Of a stretch of 64,000 nt of DNA, positions 34,184-45,773 are shown piece after piece (position 1 is the stretch's first letter; every line of letters begins with the position of its first letter). This DNA is from Conchocele bisecta (taxonomy: Eukaryota; Mollusca; Bivalvia; Lucinida; Thyasiridae): assembly GCA_029237695.1 (NCBI GenBank), contig CM055277.1, forward strand, positions 42,504,242 to 42,568,241, written 5' to 3'. The position numbers were made by a program, and so were the translations under genes. The notes below the pieces were generated by a model, which saw only the letters and a list, made by a program, of their open reading frames with translations, did not search any database and had not been told where the DNA came from.

Positions 34184-35222
34184 AGCTCACCTGAGCCTAT
34201 GGTCACCAAACTTCATGGTCATGGTCCTTAGGTAGGGGGATTACAAAATTGTTAAAATGACGTCATTACGTAATCCAAGATGGCCGCCGTCTAAAAATAG
34301 CACAAATTCTTAAAAAATCTTCTCAAGAACCGCCAACCGGATTTCGACAAAACTTGGTAGGAATGATCGATGTACATTGCTCTTTCAAAGTTGTTAAAAT
34401 GGTGACCCCGGGGTCAAAAATGGGCGTGGCCCGTGGGGGTCAAATTGGTTTCAAATTTTATTTTTGACCGAATATGGTCATGTCATATATCAAATTGAAG
34501 GTATCAATGAGGCGATCACTCTGGTGCATTTTCTGTCGCAATCGGATTGTTATGTCATCCAAGATGGCCACCGAAAGGTCAAAAGGTCGTTCTTTTATTA
34601 GAAAATTCTTCTTCACATGAACCGCTTGGCCCATGGTAGCCAAACTTAAAAGTTTTGGTCCATGGGTGAAGCCTTTTCAAATTTGTTAAAATGGAGGTAA
34701 TCGCTAATCCAAGATGGCCGCCGTCTAAAAATAGCATAAATTCTTAAAAAATCTTCTTCTCATGAACCGCTAGCCGGATTTCGACGAAACTTGGTAGGAA
34801 TGATCGATGTACATTGCTCTTTGAAAGTTGTTAAAATGGTGACCCCGGGGTCAAAAATGGGTGTGGCCCGTGGGGTCAAATTGGGGTCAAATTTTATTTT
34901 TGACTGAATATGGTCATGTCATATATCAAATTGAAGGTATCAATGAGGCGATCACTCTGGTGCAATATTTGTCGGAATCGGATGATCATGTCATCCATGA
35001 TGGCCACCAAAAGGTCCATTTATTCAAGATTTTTCTCAGGAACCACATGGCCGATGCTGGGTGAAGCATTTTCAGATTTTGTAAAATGAGTCATCGCTTA
35101 ATCCAAGATGACCGCCATCTAAAAATAGCACAATTTTTTTAAAACACATGAACTCAATGTCACATTCTCCTCTGGTGTTCATGGAGTCAGGTGAGCGAAT
35201 TAGGGCCATCATGGCCCTCTTG
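34184..35222 (+). mobile_element. Helentron-like repeat B
   Basis: It starts AGCTCACCTGAGC after ttttt and ends with the hairpin gggccatcatggccc and ctcttg before a T run. The core has two ~430-bp tandem units. The 5' ~80 bp seen in copy C are partly deleted. The flanks on both sides are SatA (gaacttggtaaatatac before, ttttttttcggggc after), so insertion was in a T run without visible target duplication. Confidence 0.65.
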
Positions 35223-35934
35223 TTTTTTTTTTCGGGGCATTTTTTCCATCTTAATATAACTTTCTTATATTGTGCACAATTGGGTTCGGTTTTTATCAGG
35301 CTAACAGCTTACTACCGCTGTCTTATAGTGTGCATAATTGGGTTAGGTTTGTATCAGGCTAACAGCTTACTACCGCTGTCTTATAGTGTGCATAATTGGA
35401 TTAGGTTTGTATCAGGCTAACAACTTTCTACAGCTGTCTTATAGTGTGCACAATTGGGTTCGGTTTTTATCAGGCTAACAGCTTACTACCGCTGTGTTAT
35501 AGTATGCACAATTGGGTTAGGTTTTGTCAGGCTAACAGCTTACTACCGCTGTCTTATAGTATGCATAATTGGGTTAGGCTTTGTCAGGCTAACAGCTTAC
35601 TACCGCTGTGTTATAGTATGCACAATTGGGTTAGGTTTGTATCAGGGTAACAGCTTACTACCGCTGTCTTATAGTATGCACAATTGGGTTAGGTTTGTAT
35701 CAGGCTAACAGCTTACTACCGCTGTCTTATAGTATGCACAATTGGGTTAGGTTTGTATCAGGCTAACAGCTTACTACCGCTGTGTTATAGTATGCATACT
35801 TGGGTTAGGTTTGTATCAGCCTAACAGTTTACTACCGCTGTTTTATGGTATGCATAATTGGGTTAGGTTTGTATCAGGCTAACAGCTTACTACCGCTGTG
35901 TTATAGTGTGCACAATTGGGTTCATTTAGAGTCA
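35223..35934. repeat. SatB satellite array, unit A1
   Basis: About eleven ~56-60 bp units read aattgggttaggtttttatc, aggctaacagcttactaccg, ctgtcttatagtatgcac. The unit is a near multiple of three, so open frames run through (recurring LPLSYSMHNWV); these are not genes. The first ~50 bp is the tail of a SatA unit that runs straight into SatB. Confidence 0.9.
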
Positions 35935-36230
35935 ATGTCTCCGGCCTATCACAGCAGTCGCAATAAATATAATTACATGTATGTACAATATATGATACAA
36001 CTAATGGTCAAGGCGGGAGTCCAGCTCCGGCCCATCGCATTAGTTGTAATAAATAAATTAACATGTATTTACAATAGATAATGCAACTAATGGTCAAGGC
36101 GGGAGTCCAGCTCCGGCCTATCGCAGTAGTTGCAATACATAAATTAACATGTATTTACAAGAGATAATTCAACTACTGGTCAAGGCGGGAGTCCAGCTCT
36201 GGCCTATCGCAGTAGTTGAGATTATAATAA
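35935..36230. repeat. SatC array, three units, unit A1
   Basis: Three ~83-bp units contain caactaatggtcaaggcggg, agtccagctccggcc and taaattaacatgtatttaca. Within each unit caacta and tagttg are inverted, so each can form a hairpin. It lies directly downstream of the gene at 36284. Confidence 0.9.
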
Positions 36231-36627
36231 ATAGTAATAAATAGTAATAAATAGTAATAAATATGAACCCTAACCCTATGACACTATAGAAAAAAAACGA
36301 CCCTAGCTGTAACTGACCGCACTGCACAGAATACCTTCCATCGTCTCTTCTGCAGTGTGGCCAGCTTGTCCCTAATCTGTAATACTGTGCGATTAAGCTG
36401 GGAGACCACAGGGTTGCGGCGCACTTCAGCCATCAGGATGCGCCGACCGCTGCGGATCTCCCGGGCGAAGGCGATCCTCACCAGGCTGGTCTCCTCGTCC
36501 GTCTACCTGATGATACTGCAGCGACTGTCTGACCTCCTGTCTGCTGTGTTCTTGATCGAGGCCTTGGTGAAGGTCCTGTTGTGCCCATATATAAAAGTAA
36601 GATTAGCGCTAATCCTATTATTTTTAG

Positions 36628-37008
36628 ACAAACTGCAGGAATCTCTTCAGCGTCGATAGCTGCGACTTCAATGTTCCGACCACGACGGAACCCTGGCGGA
36701 CGCACAAAACCTGGTCATCGTAGTATGACGTAATGGCGTTAGATGTAAATGCCTCGAGGGTCGTCAGGCCGGTCTCCTCCCAAAACCTCCGTACCTGAGC
36801 CACATACTGGCGGGCGTTCTTGTGGGTGGTGTTCCCACCAGAAGGGCGAACCAAAAAGTCAAAGAAACGCCGGAGGGTGACCGTCAACGGCGTTTCGTTC
36901 CGCGGCGCGATCGTGGTTGAAGGGGTCGGGCGTTGTAGGGTTGGCTGCCTGTCCGCTCTATGAACAACCCGCATGTGGTAGGACATGTCCGCAACGAATG
37001 CTCTGCAT
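36628..37008 (-). pseudogene. Recombinase exon of unit A1, cut after N-terminal domain
   Basis: The exon opens with CRAFVADMSYHMRVVH and continues through the SAM-like N-terminal core-binding domain (FFDFLVRPSGGN, YVAQVRRFWEETGL, YYDDQVLCVRQGSVV) to LSTLKRFLQF, where it joins intron sequence. The intact version is at 53407-54507, about 90 percent identical by eye. Confidence 0.8.
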
Positions 37009-37639
37009 CTGTAAATTAATGAGATAGTTGGGAATCGAATGGAAAAACGGAAGGACCGAAGCTGAAAAATAACGAGTTAGTTGCTGTAAAGTAAATATGT
37101 TAGATGGTGTTACTCATGGAAAACTCACCCTGCCACCGTACATAGGTGGCGTATCTCTCGCTTCTGCGCCGTCCTCGTTTCCTTGTCTGCGGACATCACC
37201 CTGGCCTTCTGCGCGTCGACAGCGTGCATGCGGCGCAGGTGCTGGGCCAGCTTCACCACTGCCTTCTTGCATATGGTGCACTCCCGCTTGTTACGGTGCT
37301 GCGTCCCCATGCGTCTGGTGGTGGTGGTGGTGGTGGTGGACGGTGGAGGTGGGTCCGTGGACCGTGGGCGCACATCGTCGATGATGGTCTTGTCCACACG
37401 CGCCGCCATGACCCCCATGAGGACTGTGTCCTCCCAGGACGCCATGATGTCGGCGTAGCCCTGTACAATATAATGTCGCCGTCGTCGCCTTCGTCGCCGT
37501 CGTCGCCTTCGTCGCCGTCGTCGTCGCCGTCGTCGTCGTTGTCGCCGCCGTCGTCGGGCTGGTGGTCGTCGTCGGAATGGATATGCTGGCCACGAGTCAA
37601 GAGGCTCCGGGGTAGGATGTGTCTTCTGTAAAATAGAAT

Positions 37640-37855
37640 GTGTTTTTTTAGGCGGTCCTTGTGAATTTTTATTACATGTGCTTTTTTAGGCGGATTTTTT
37701 AACTTATTATCGATTGTGTTTTTTTAGGCGGCCATTTTGAATTTTTATCAATTGTGTTTTTTTTTTAAGCGGGCATTTTTAATTTTTATCAATTGTTTTT
37801 TTTTAGGCGGTCATTTGGAATTAGTATGACATTAAATTCTATTTATAAAACTTAC
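37640..37855. repeat. ~55-bp intronic repeat, gtttttttaggcggccattt
   Basis: Four imperfect units fill the intron between exons 2 and 3. The same repeat fills the equivalent introns of unit A2 (55560-55770, 55990-56215). It is confined to these genes in the window. Confidence 0.75.
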
Positions 37856-38310
37856 CTCAGAGAACAAGTCGTCGTCGTCGTCATGGTCCATCGGATGAGG
37901 TGGCGGGTCCGCATCGCCGACGTTGCCGACGGCAGCCTGGCCGAAACCGGGTGGGGGTCTGAGGGGCGGAAATCGCGGGCAGACAAATTCCTCTCTTGTG
38001 TCGCCGCCCAACGCCTGTAAAAGTATGATAACGGTCCAGTGCGCTTCCCCCCCCCTACAAGGAACATGTAGGTAACATACATACAAGTATATATATATAT
38101 AATTACGTGAGTATTACTTACCACAAGTCTCCGCTCCAGCGTGTGGGCCCGCTGACGCCATCCGTCTGACCTTTCCGTTAACACGGAAATCTCTTGCATG
38201 AGCACGGAAATCAGCTCACCTCCGTCCGTCTGTGTTGTGGCATCCATTTTCATAGACATTCAATGTATAAAATACAGAAAGAATGACAGTGACTACGTAA
38301 CTTTGCTGTC

Positions 38311-38317
38311 TTTTATA
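38311..38317 (-). promoter_or_regulatory. TATA box of unit A1 gene
   Basis: TATAAAA on the minus strand, 52 bp before the ATG at 38259, in a ~60-bp block conserved in all four units (with gacagcaaagt and a TGACGTAA/TGACGTCA-like site just downstream). Confidence 0.65.
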
Positions 38318-38750
38318 CCATATTTGTGCGTCACTTCCAGGTCTTTGACGAATCCGAAAGTGGAACCAGGGGGGTGATAGGTTAATTGTGAAATATATCT
38401 TGTAAACGAATAGAGATTTTGAGCTACTGTTTTTGGCACATTGTAGAACTATCTTTCCTGAAAAGAATGATACTATTTAAATTGCAGTGGTATGCAAACT
38501 CGTGCTGCAATCGGGCTCGTGCGCGATCCATCAAACGGGTCAGTCGACTGCGCCATTGGGGCAAAATGATTTGGATTTCATAGGCTGGCATAAATAAGTT
38601 GGGGGGCCTGTAATTCGATATCCCTTGAATGTATTAAGGTCATATTTTCGGAATATGTTCATATTGAAAGTTGTTTGTAGTGCCGTGTGTAAATCTGGGT
38701 TTGGCGACTAAATGGGAGTGGTGTCAAGTGACCCAAAATAGTGTATATTT
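38318..38750. repeat. Conserved 5' region of unit A1
   Basis: About 430 bp upstream of the promoter is shared with 42185-42620, 56690-57110 and 61085-61490, including gaactatctttcc, tcgtgctgcaatcgggctcg, catcaaacgggtcagtcgac and ggtttggcgactaaatg. Conservation across type-A and type-B units suggests an element sequence with a role in expression or movement. Confidence 0.75.
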
Positions 38751-39640
38751 TTTGGCGAGCGTATTATTTTTCCTTCATCACCTACTGAGATAGGATTCCA
38801 TTATTTAGTGTATCGTGTAGGGCTGTCTATTCCAGACATTTTGGTACTATTTGCGTTACTGTGGTGCGCTCCGGAGTGCTCACGCAGGGGATCGAAATTG
38901 TTAAATATACGGAAATATTTTATTTTTTATATATTGGGGGTCTTTTTTCGAGCTTAGTATAACGTAAATGATTCAGATAGATATTGTATCGTGTAGGGAT
39001 GTGTATTCTGAACATTTTGATAGTAGTTTCGTTACTGTGGTACTCCCCGGAGTGCTCAACCAGGGGCTCGAAGTTGGTAAATTTATGTTGTTTTTTTTTG
39101 TTTTTTTTTTATTCTTTTGATTTTCGTGGCCTTTTTTCCACCTTGATATATCGTAAATGTGTCAGGTAGATATTGTATCTTGTAGGGATGTTTATTCGGA
39201 ACAGTTCGATACTAGTTTAGTTACTGTGGTAAGCCCCGGAGTGCTCAGCCCTGGGCTCGAAGTTGATAAATATAATGTTTTTTTTGTTTTTGTTTTTTTT
39301 GTGTGTTTTTTTCGGGGACTTTTTTCGATCTTAATATAACGTAAATTAGTCAATTAGATATTATATCTTGTAGGGATGTGTTTTCTGAACATGTTGGTAG
39401 TAGTTTCGTTACTGTGGTATGACTATGACTGCTCATATACTTGGTACATATACCCTAAACAAAAATTAAAATTTGAGGTACCTTTGTCAGGGGTTACCTT
39501 TTTTCGAGCTTAATATAACGTTTATGAGTCAGTTAGATAGTGTATTGTGTAGTGTTGTCTATTCTGAACAGTTTGGTACTAGTTTCGTTACTGTGGTAAG
39601 CCACGGAGTGATATGGCAGGTGCTCGACTGGTGCATAGTA
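38751..39640. repeat. SatA array after unit A1
   Basis: Four to five units, each with tcgtgtagggatgtgtattc or a variant, separated by T-rich spacers. It includes uninterrupted versions of the Tc1 and pogo target sites (near 39207 and 39390), which show the empty sites. Confidence 0.85.
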
Positions 39641-40235
39641 TGCTAATTGGGTTCGGTTTTTATCAGGCTAAACAGCTTACTACCGCTGTCTTATATGCAT
39701 AATGGGTTTGTTTTAGTCAGCTTAACAAGCTTATAGGGTTTTTAAGTTTTGTCAGGCTAACAGCTTATACAACTGTCTTATAGTATGCACAATTGGGTTA
39801 GGTTTTTATCAGGCTAACAGCTTACTACCGCTGTCTTATAGTATGCATAATTGGGTTTGGTTTTGTCAGGCTAACAGCTTATACAACTGTCTTATAGTAT
39901 GCACAATTGGGTTCGGTTTTTATCAGGCTAACAGCTTACTACCGCTGTCTTATAGTGCATAATTGTAGTTTTTGTCAGGCTAACACTTATACAACTGCTA
40001 TAGTATGCACAATTGGGTTAGGTATCAGGCTAACGCTTACTACCGCTGTCTTATAGTATGCATAATTGGGTTTAGTTTTGTCAGGCTAACAGCTTATACA
40101 ACTGTCTTATAGTATGCACAATTGGGTTAGGTTTTTATCAGGCTAACGGCTTACTACCGCTGTCTTATAGTGTGCATAATTGTGTTTGGTTTTGTCAGGC
40201 TAACAGCTTATACAACTGTCTTATAGTATGCACAA
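39641..40235. repeat. SatB array, unit B1
   Basis: About ten ~58-bp units alternate between two variants: cttactaccgctgtcttata and cttatacaactgtcttatag. The alternation makes a ~117-bp higher-order repeat. Some units are eroded by short deletions. Confidence 0.9.
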
Positions 40236-40440
40236 TTAAAGTGTGTTTGACATTCGTCCGCAATAACCTTTGGGAAGTTCAAGAATACAAACAAATTCCC
40301 AAGCGCTATTGCGGTCCCCCTCCTGGCGGCCCCCCCCTGGCACGTGGAGCCTGTCAAACGTAGGAGAGTCCCCCCCCCACCCCCCCCCCCCCCCCCCAAC
40401 CATCCCAGTAACCAACCCATGAACCCCCAAAAAAAATACA
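40236..40440. repeat. Hairpin repeat and poly-C tract, unit B1
   Basis: gtgtttgacattcgtccgca and, ~100 bp later, the complement tgcggtccccctcctgg...tgtcaaac form imperfect inverted ends, with an inner pair tttgggaa/ttcccaa. A C tract of ~30 bp follows. The same arrangement occurs at 59276-59420 and 63886-64000. Confidence 0.75.
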
Positions 40441-40740
40441 GCTAGGGTCGCAATAAATATTACATGTATGTACAATATATGATACAACTAATGGTCAAGG
40501 CGGGAGTCCAGCTCCGGCCCATTGCATTAGTTGCAATAAATAAATTAACATGTATTTACAATAGCTAATGCAACTAATGGTCAAGGCGGGAGCCCAGCTC
40601 CGGCCTATCACAGTAGTTGCAATAAATAAATTAACATGTATTTACAATAGCAATAAATAAATTAACATGTATTTACAATAGCTAATACAACTACTGGTCA
40701 AGGCGGGAGTCCAGCTCCGGCCTATCGCAGTAGTTGATAA
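40441..40740. repeat. SatC array, unit B1
   Basis: Three to four ~83-bp units as at 35935-36230, with one partial unit (40650-40680). Confidence 0.9.
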
Positions 40741-40818
40741 ATATAAATAAATAGCAACCCCAACCCTACGACACTATGGATAAAAAATACCCTAGCTGTC
40801 ACTGACCGCACTGTACAG

Positions 40819-41060
40819 CTACCTCCTCCTCCTCCTCTGCAGCGTGACGATCTTGTCCTGATTCTACTGTGCAGTGCGGTGCAGCTTCTGAAGAACCGGA
40901 TGCCGTCTAATTTCCCCCATATAAATTCGCTGTCCGGTCTATCTGGTGATGGAACGCCTGCTGGACCAGCCAGGTCTCATCTTCTTCCCAGAGAGAGCGT
41001 CTTGTCCTCGGCAGCGGCATGTCGTCGTCGTCATCGTCGTCGCTGTCGACTCTGTAGTCA

Positions 41061-41100
<40 letters not shown>

Positions 41101-42105
41101 TCTGGTCCTCGTCGTTCTGGTCCTTGTCGTCGTCCTCGTCCTCGTTGTCAACGACGAGGTCGTCGTCCTGGTCGTCGTCGTCGTCGAGGTCGTCAACGTT
41201 GAGGTCGTCGTCCTGGTCGTCGAGGTCGTCAACGTCGAGGTCGTCGTCCTGGTCGTCGTCGTCCGTAAGGTGGAGTAGAAAGTCGGGGGTGTCGTCGTCA
41301 TCCTGGTGGTCGTCGTCGCGGTGGTCGTCGTCGTGGTGGTCGTCGTCGAGGAGGTCGTCACTCAGCAGCATGTCGTCGGGTGTGTCGTCGTCATCGTGGT
41401 GGTGGTGTCGTCGTCGGTGTCGTGGTGGTGGTCGTCGTCGTCGGCAGTCCGGAACACCACAACCTCGTCGTCCCCGTAATGGTAGAAAACATCGTCGTCG
41501 TCCCCTCCCTGCTGGGCAGCGTCACGGGGAGGCGGCGGTTGCTGGGCCGCAGCTGCCTCGACGACGCCGGGAGCCTCGTGATGGACGGCCGGGAAACACG
41601 GGTCGTCCCCTCCCTGCTGGGCAGTGTCACGGCGTGGTGGCGGTTGCTGGGCCGCAGCTGCCTCAACGACAACGGGAGCCTCAGGACGGACAGCCGGAAA
41701 CACGGGTCGTCCCCTCCCTGCTGGGCAGTGTCACGGGGTGGCGGCGGTTGCTGTGCCGCAGCTGCCTCAACGACGATGTGAGCCTCGGGTCGGACGGCCG
41801 GGAAACACGGACGGGTAAAGTCGTCGCTGGTGTCGCCGCCCAACGCCTGCAAAAGTAAGAGAACGGGTCAAACACGGACGGGTAAATGCGTCTGTGGTGT
41901 CGCCGCCCAACGCTTGCAAAAGTAAGATAACGGGTCATTGCGCTTCCGCACATATTCATGGATCTGCACTGGTCGCAAATGCCATAAGCCCCCTACAAGT
42001 AACATAGATGTAACATACATACAAGGAACATATATATAATTATGTGAGTATCACTTAGCGCTAATCTCCCTTCCAACAGTTCTGCCCGCTTTTGCAAGAT
42101 ACTAG
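40819..42105 (-). pseudogene. Type-B unit gene 1: recombinase-free, SANT-like tail
   Basis: The plan matches the type-B gene at 59954-61008. The first exon is a remnant (42105-42060, reading into AELLEGRLA without ATG, and its donor is ctaagt instead of gtaagt). Exon 2 begins at 41846 (ALGGDTSDDF) or, by a duplicated acceptor, at 41913. It holds three ~105-bp repeats (VVEAAAAQQPPPP), a long Asp/His tract from gtc triplets (41370-41030) and the tail TRRSLWEEDETWLVQQAFHH. A 2-bp loss near 40940 and a stop in place of Gln near 40865 break the tail. No recombinase sequence is present. Confidence 0.7.
41500..41815 (-). repeat. ~105-bp coding minisatellite in unit B1 exon 2
   Basis: Three units encode Ala/Gln/Pro-rich peptide (EAAAAQQPPPPRDTAQQG). 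Unit B2 has one such unit (60540-60640), so the expansion is specific to B1. Confidence 0.8.
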
Positions 42106-42173
42106 ACAAGACAAGACAAGTTATTCTGGCTAAAATACAGAAAGAATGACAGTGATTACGTCACTTTGCTGTC

Positions 42174-42180
42174 TTTTATA
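42174..42180 (-). promoter_or_regulatory. TATA box of unit B1 gene
   Basis: TATAAAA followed by gacagcaaagtgacgtaatc, the same arrangement as in the other three units. Confidence 0.65.
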
Positions 42181-42184
42181 CCAA

Positions 42185-42620
42185 ATTAGTGCGTCATATC
42201 CGAGTCTTTGACGAATCCAAAAGTGGAACCAGGGTTGTTCTAATAATTGTTAAATATATAGCGAATAGAGATTTTGAGCTACTTTTTGTGGCACATTGTA
42301 GAACTATCTTTCCGGAAAAGAATGATACTATTAACATTACAGTGGTACGTAAACTCGTGCTGCAATCGGGCTCGTACGCGATCCATCAAACGGGTCAGTC
42401 GACTGCGCCATTGGGACAAAATGATTTGGATTTTCGAGGCTGCATAATTATATGGAGGGCGATGCCTGTAATTCGAAAACCCTTGAATGTATTAAGCTCA
42501 TATTTTCGGAATATGTTCATATTGAACGTTGTTTGTCGTGCCGTGTGTAAATATGGGTTTGGCGACTAAATGCGGGTGGTGTCACGTGACCCAAAATAGT
42601 GTATTAAACGCTAATGTTTT
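42185..42620. repeat. Conserved 5' region of unit B1
   Basis: Same block as 38318-38750, ending ggtgtcacgtgacccaaaat. Its closest match is 61085-61490 (unit B2). Confidence 0.75.
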
Positions 42621-42640
42621 TTTTGCGACCGTATGTTTTT

Positions 42641-44662
42641 AGCTCACCTGAGCGAAGCTTAAGTTAGCTATTAGTTACCGCAATGTGTCCGTCGTCCGTC
42701 GTCCGTGAACATTTTCAAACGTCTTCTCCTCGGTAACCATTGGGTCTATAGTCACCAAACTTCATGGTCATGGTCCTTAGGTAGGGGGATTACAAAATTG
42801 TTAAAATGACGTCATTACGTAATCCAAGATGGCCGCCGTCTAAAAATAGCACAAATTCTTAAAAAATCTTCTTCTCAAGAACCGCCAACCGAATTTGGAC
42901 AGAACTTGGTAGGAATGATCGATGTACATTGCTCTTTCAAAGTTGTTAAAATGGTGACCCTGGGGTCAAAAATGGGCGTGGCCCGTGGGGTCAAATTGGG
43001 GTCAAATTTTATTTTTGACTGAATATGGTCATTTCATATATCAAATTGAAGGTATCAATGAGGCGATCACTCTGGTGCATTTTTTGTGGAAATCGGATTG
43101 TTATGTCATCCAAGATGGCCGCCAAAAGGTCAAAAGGTCGTTCTTTTATTAGAGATTTCAAAATTCTTCTTCACATGAACCGCTTGGCCCATGGTAGCCA
43201 AACTTAAAAGTTATGGTCCATGGGTGAAGCCTTTTCAGATTTGTTAAAATGGAGGTCATCGCTAATCCAAGATGGCCACCGTCTAAAAATAGCATAAATT
43301 CTTAAAAAATCTTCTTCTCATGAACCGCTTGCCGGATTTCGACGAAACTTGGTAGGAATGATCGATGTACATTGCTCTTTCAAAGTTGTTAAAATGGTGA
43401 CCCCGGGGTCAAAAATGGGCGTGGCCCGTGGAGTCAAATTGGGGTCAAATTTTATTTTTGACCGAATATGGTCATATCATATATCAAATTGAAGGTATCA
43501 ATGAGGCGATCACTCTGGTGCATTTCTGTCGAAATCGGATTGTTATGTCATCCAAGATGGCCGCCGAAAGGTCAAAAGGTCGTTCTTTTATTAGAGATTT
43601 CAAAATTCTTCTTCACATGAACCGCTTGGTCCATGGTAGCCAAACTTAAAAGTTATGGTCCATGTGTGAAGCCTTTTCAGATTTGTTAAAATGGAGATCA
43701 TCGCTAATCCAAGATGGCCGCCGTCCAAAAATAGCATAAATTCTTAAAAAATCTTCTTCTCATGAACCACTAGCCGGATTTCGACGAAACTTGGTAGGAA
43801 TGATCGATGTACAATGCTCTTTCAAAGTTGTTAAAATGGTGACCCCGGGGTCAAAAATGGGCGTGGCCCGTGGGGTCAAATTTTATTTTTGACCGAATAT
43901 GGTCATGTTATATATCAAATCGAAGGTATCAATGAGGCGATCACTCTGGTACATTTTTTTGTCCAAATCGGATTGTTATGTCATCCAAGATGGCCGCCGA
44001 AATGTCAAAAAGGTCGTTCTTTTATTAGAGATTTCAAAATTCTTCTTCACATGAACCGCTTGGCCCATGGTAGCCAAACTTAAAAATTATGGTCCATGGG
44101 TGAAGCCTTTTCAGATTTGTTAAAATGGAGGTCATCGCTAATCCAAGATGGCCGCCGTCTAAAAATAGCATAAATTCTTAAAAAATCTTCTTCTCATGAA
44201 CCGCTAGCCGGATTTCGACGAAATGATCGATGTACATTGCTCTTTGAAAGTTGTTAATGTTAAAATGGTGACCCCGGTGTCAAAAATGGGCGTGGCCCAT
44301 TGGGTCAAATTGGGGTCAAATTTTATTTTTGACTGAATATGGTCATGTCATATATCAAATTGAAGGTATCAATGAGGCGATCACTCTGGTGCAATATTTG
44401 TCGGAATCGGATGATTATGTCATCCATGATGGCCACCAAAAGGTCCATTTATTCAAGATTTTTAACGTCTTTTTCTCAGGAACCACATGGCCGATGCTGG
44501 GTGAAGCATTTTCAGATTTTGTAAAATGAGTCCTCGCTTAATCCAAGATGACCGCCATCTAAAAATAGCACAATTTTTTTAAAACACATGAACTCAATGT
44601 CACATTCTCCTCTGCTGTTCATGGAGTCAGGTGAGCGAATTAGGGCCTTCATGGCCCTCTTG
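42641..44662 (+). mobile_element. Helentron-like repeat C, most complete copy
   Basis: It runs from AGCTCACCTGAGCGAAGC to the hairpin ggccttcatggccctcttg. The core is about four tandem units of ~430-440 bp (period visible at the ttttatttttgac phrase at about 43008, 43450, 43880 and 44320). There is no open reading frame of interest. Unit B2 has the empty site at 61495-61520 (gcgaccgtatttttatttct), so insertion occurred in a T run with at most one base duplicated. Confidence 0.7.
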
Positions 44663-45603
44663 TTTTCTAATCCTACTGAGATAGGTAGTGTATCGTGTAG
44701 GACTGTCTATTCCGGACATTTTGATACTAGTTTCGTTACTGTGGTACGCCCCGCAGTTCTCAGCCAGGGGCTCGAAGTTGGTAAATATAATTTTTTTTAT
44801 TTATTTTTTTTCGGGGCCTTTTTTCAACCTTATTATATCGTAAATGAGTCAGTTACATATTGTATCGTGTACAGATGTGTATTCTGAACATTTTGATACT
44901 AGTTGCATTACTGTAATACTCGTATGAGTGCTCAGCCAGGGGCTCGAAGATGGTAAATATACGAAAATAACTTGTTAAATGTACGTAAAATTGTTATGGT
45001 TTTTTTATTTTCGTGGCCTCTTTTTGAGCTTAATATAACGTAAATGAGTCAGGTACATATTGTATCGTGTAGGGATGTGTATTCTGAACGTTTTGATACT
45101 GGTTTCGTTACTGTGGTACTCCCCGGAGTGCTCAGCCATGGGTTCGAACTTGGTAAATATACTGAAATAACTTAGTAAATATACGGCTTATTTTTAGTAT
45201 TTTTTTTATTTATTTTTTATTTTGGGGCCCTATTTTCGAGCTTACTATAACGTAAATGAGTCAGATAGATATTGTATCCTGTAGGCATGTATATTCTGAA
45301 CATTTTGATACTAGTTTCCTTACTGTGGTATGCCCCGACTTGGTAAATATAAGGATTATTTTGTTTTTATTTTTTCTTTTATTTTCGGGGCCTCTTTTCA
45401 ACCTTAATTTATCGTAAATGAGTCAGTTAGATATTGTATCGTGTAGAGATGTGTATTCTGAACATTTTTATACTAGTTTCGTTACTGTGGTACACTTCGG
45501 AGTGCTTAGCCAGGGGTTAGAACTTGGTAAAGATACGGGTTTTTTTTGTTGTTTTTTTGGGCCTTTTTTCGACCTTAGTATAACGTAAATGAGTCAGTTA
45601 GGC
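44663..45603. repeat. SatA array after unit B1
   Basis: Five units of ~170-210 bp, ending mid-unit at gagtcagttag (45603), where unrelated sequence begins. Confidence 0.85.
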
Positions 45604-45773
45604 ATCACGGGACGTTTGAAAATAGCAAAAAATGACTGCTTTTCTGAGGGCGGCTGGTGACTTATAAAAAATCACCGCCTCTCACAATCAGTTGAGGAGG
45701 CTCGCAAATGAAGTACAAATCGCGCGCCACAATATAAATTCAGTAACCGCATCAGATGTGTTCCATTATTTTT
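45604..45773. other. Short unidentified segment
   Basis: 170 bp with a hairpin (ggcggctggtgac and its complement gtcaccgcc around 45650-45685). No gene. Confidence 0.4.

Larger units (their letters stand above)
36284..38259 (-). pseudogene. Type-A unit gene 1: Crypton-like, recombinase exon truncated
   Basis: Exons inferred from splice consensus and phase: 38259-38122 (46 codons, start MSMKMDATTQTDGGE, helical DGWRQRAHTLERRL), 38014-37856 (ALGGDTREEF, ends in an Asp run), 37625-~37470 (low complexity), 37460-37129 (C2H2-type finger ECTICKKAVVKLAQHLRRMH), 37008-36628 (second finger half and recombinase N-terminal domain up to LSTLKRFLQF), and 36575-36284 (SANT-like tail RIAFAREIRSGRRILMAEVR). 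The recombinase catalytic domain is deleted at about 36627. The first Trp of the tail appears as TAG (after CSIIR). Exons 1, 2 and 4 are intact. The product would be a DNA-binding protein related to the element recombinase; activity is excluded. Confidence 0.7.

Noticed and set aside
35270..35930. Regular ~58-bp repeats resembling a CRISPR array
   Set aside because: There are no unique spacers between constant repeats; whole units are repeated, and the genome is eukaryotic. This is satellite DNA.
41124..41858. 244-codon Ser-rich plus-strand frame
   Set aside because: It is the antisense of the Asp-rich type-B exon. Triplet tracts open all frames; only the minus strand has splice sites, a promoter and a recognisable tail.
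43025..43649. Short frames in the Helentron-like core (MAAERSKGRSFIRDFK type)
   Set aside because: They recur in every tandem unit and end at unit-specific stops; they follow the repeat and show no sign of coding selection.
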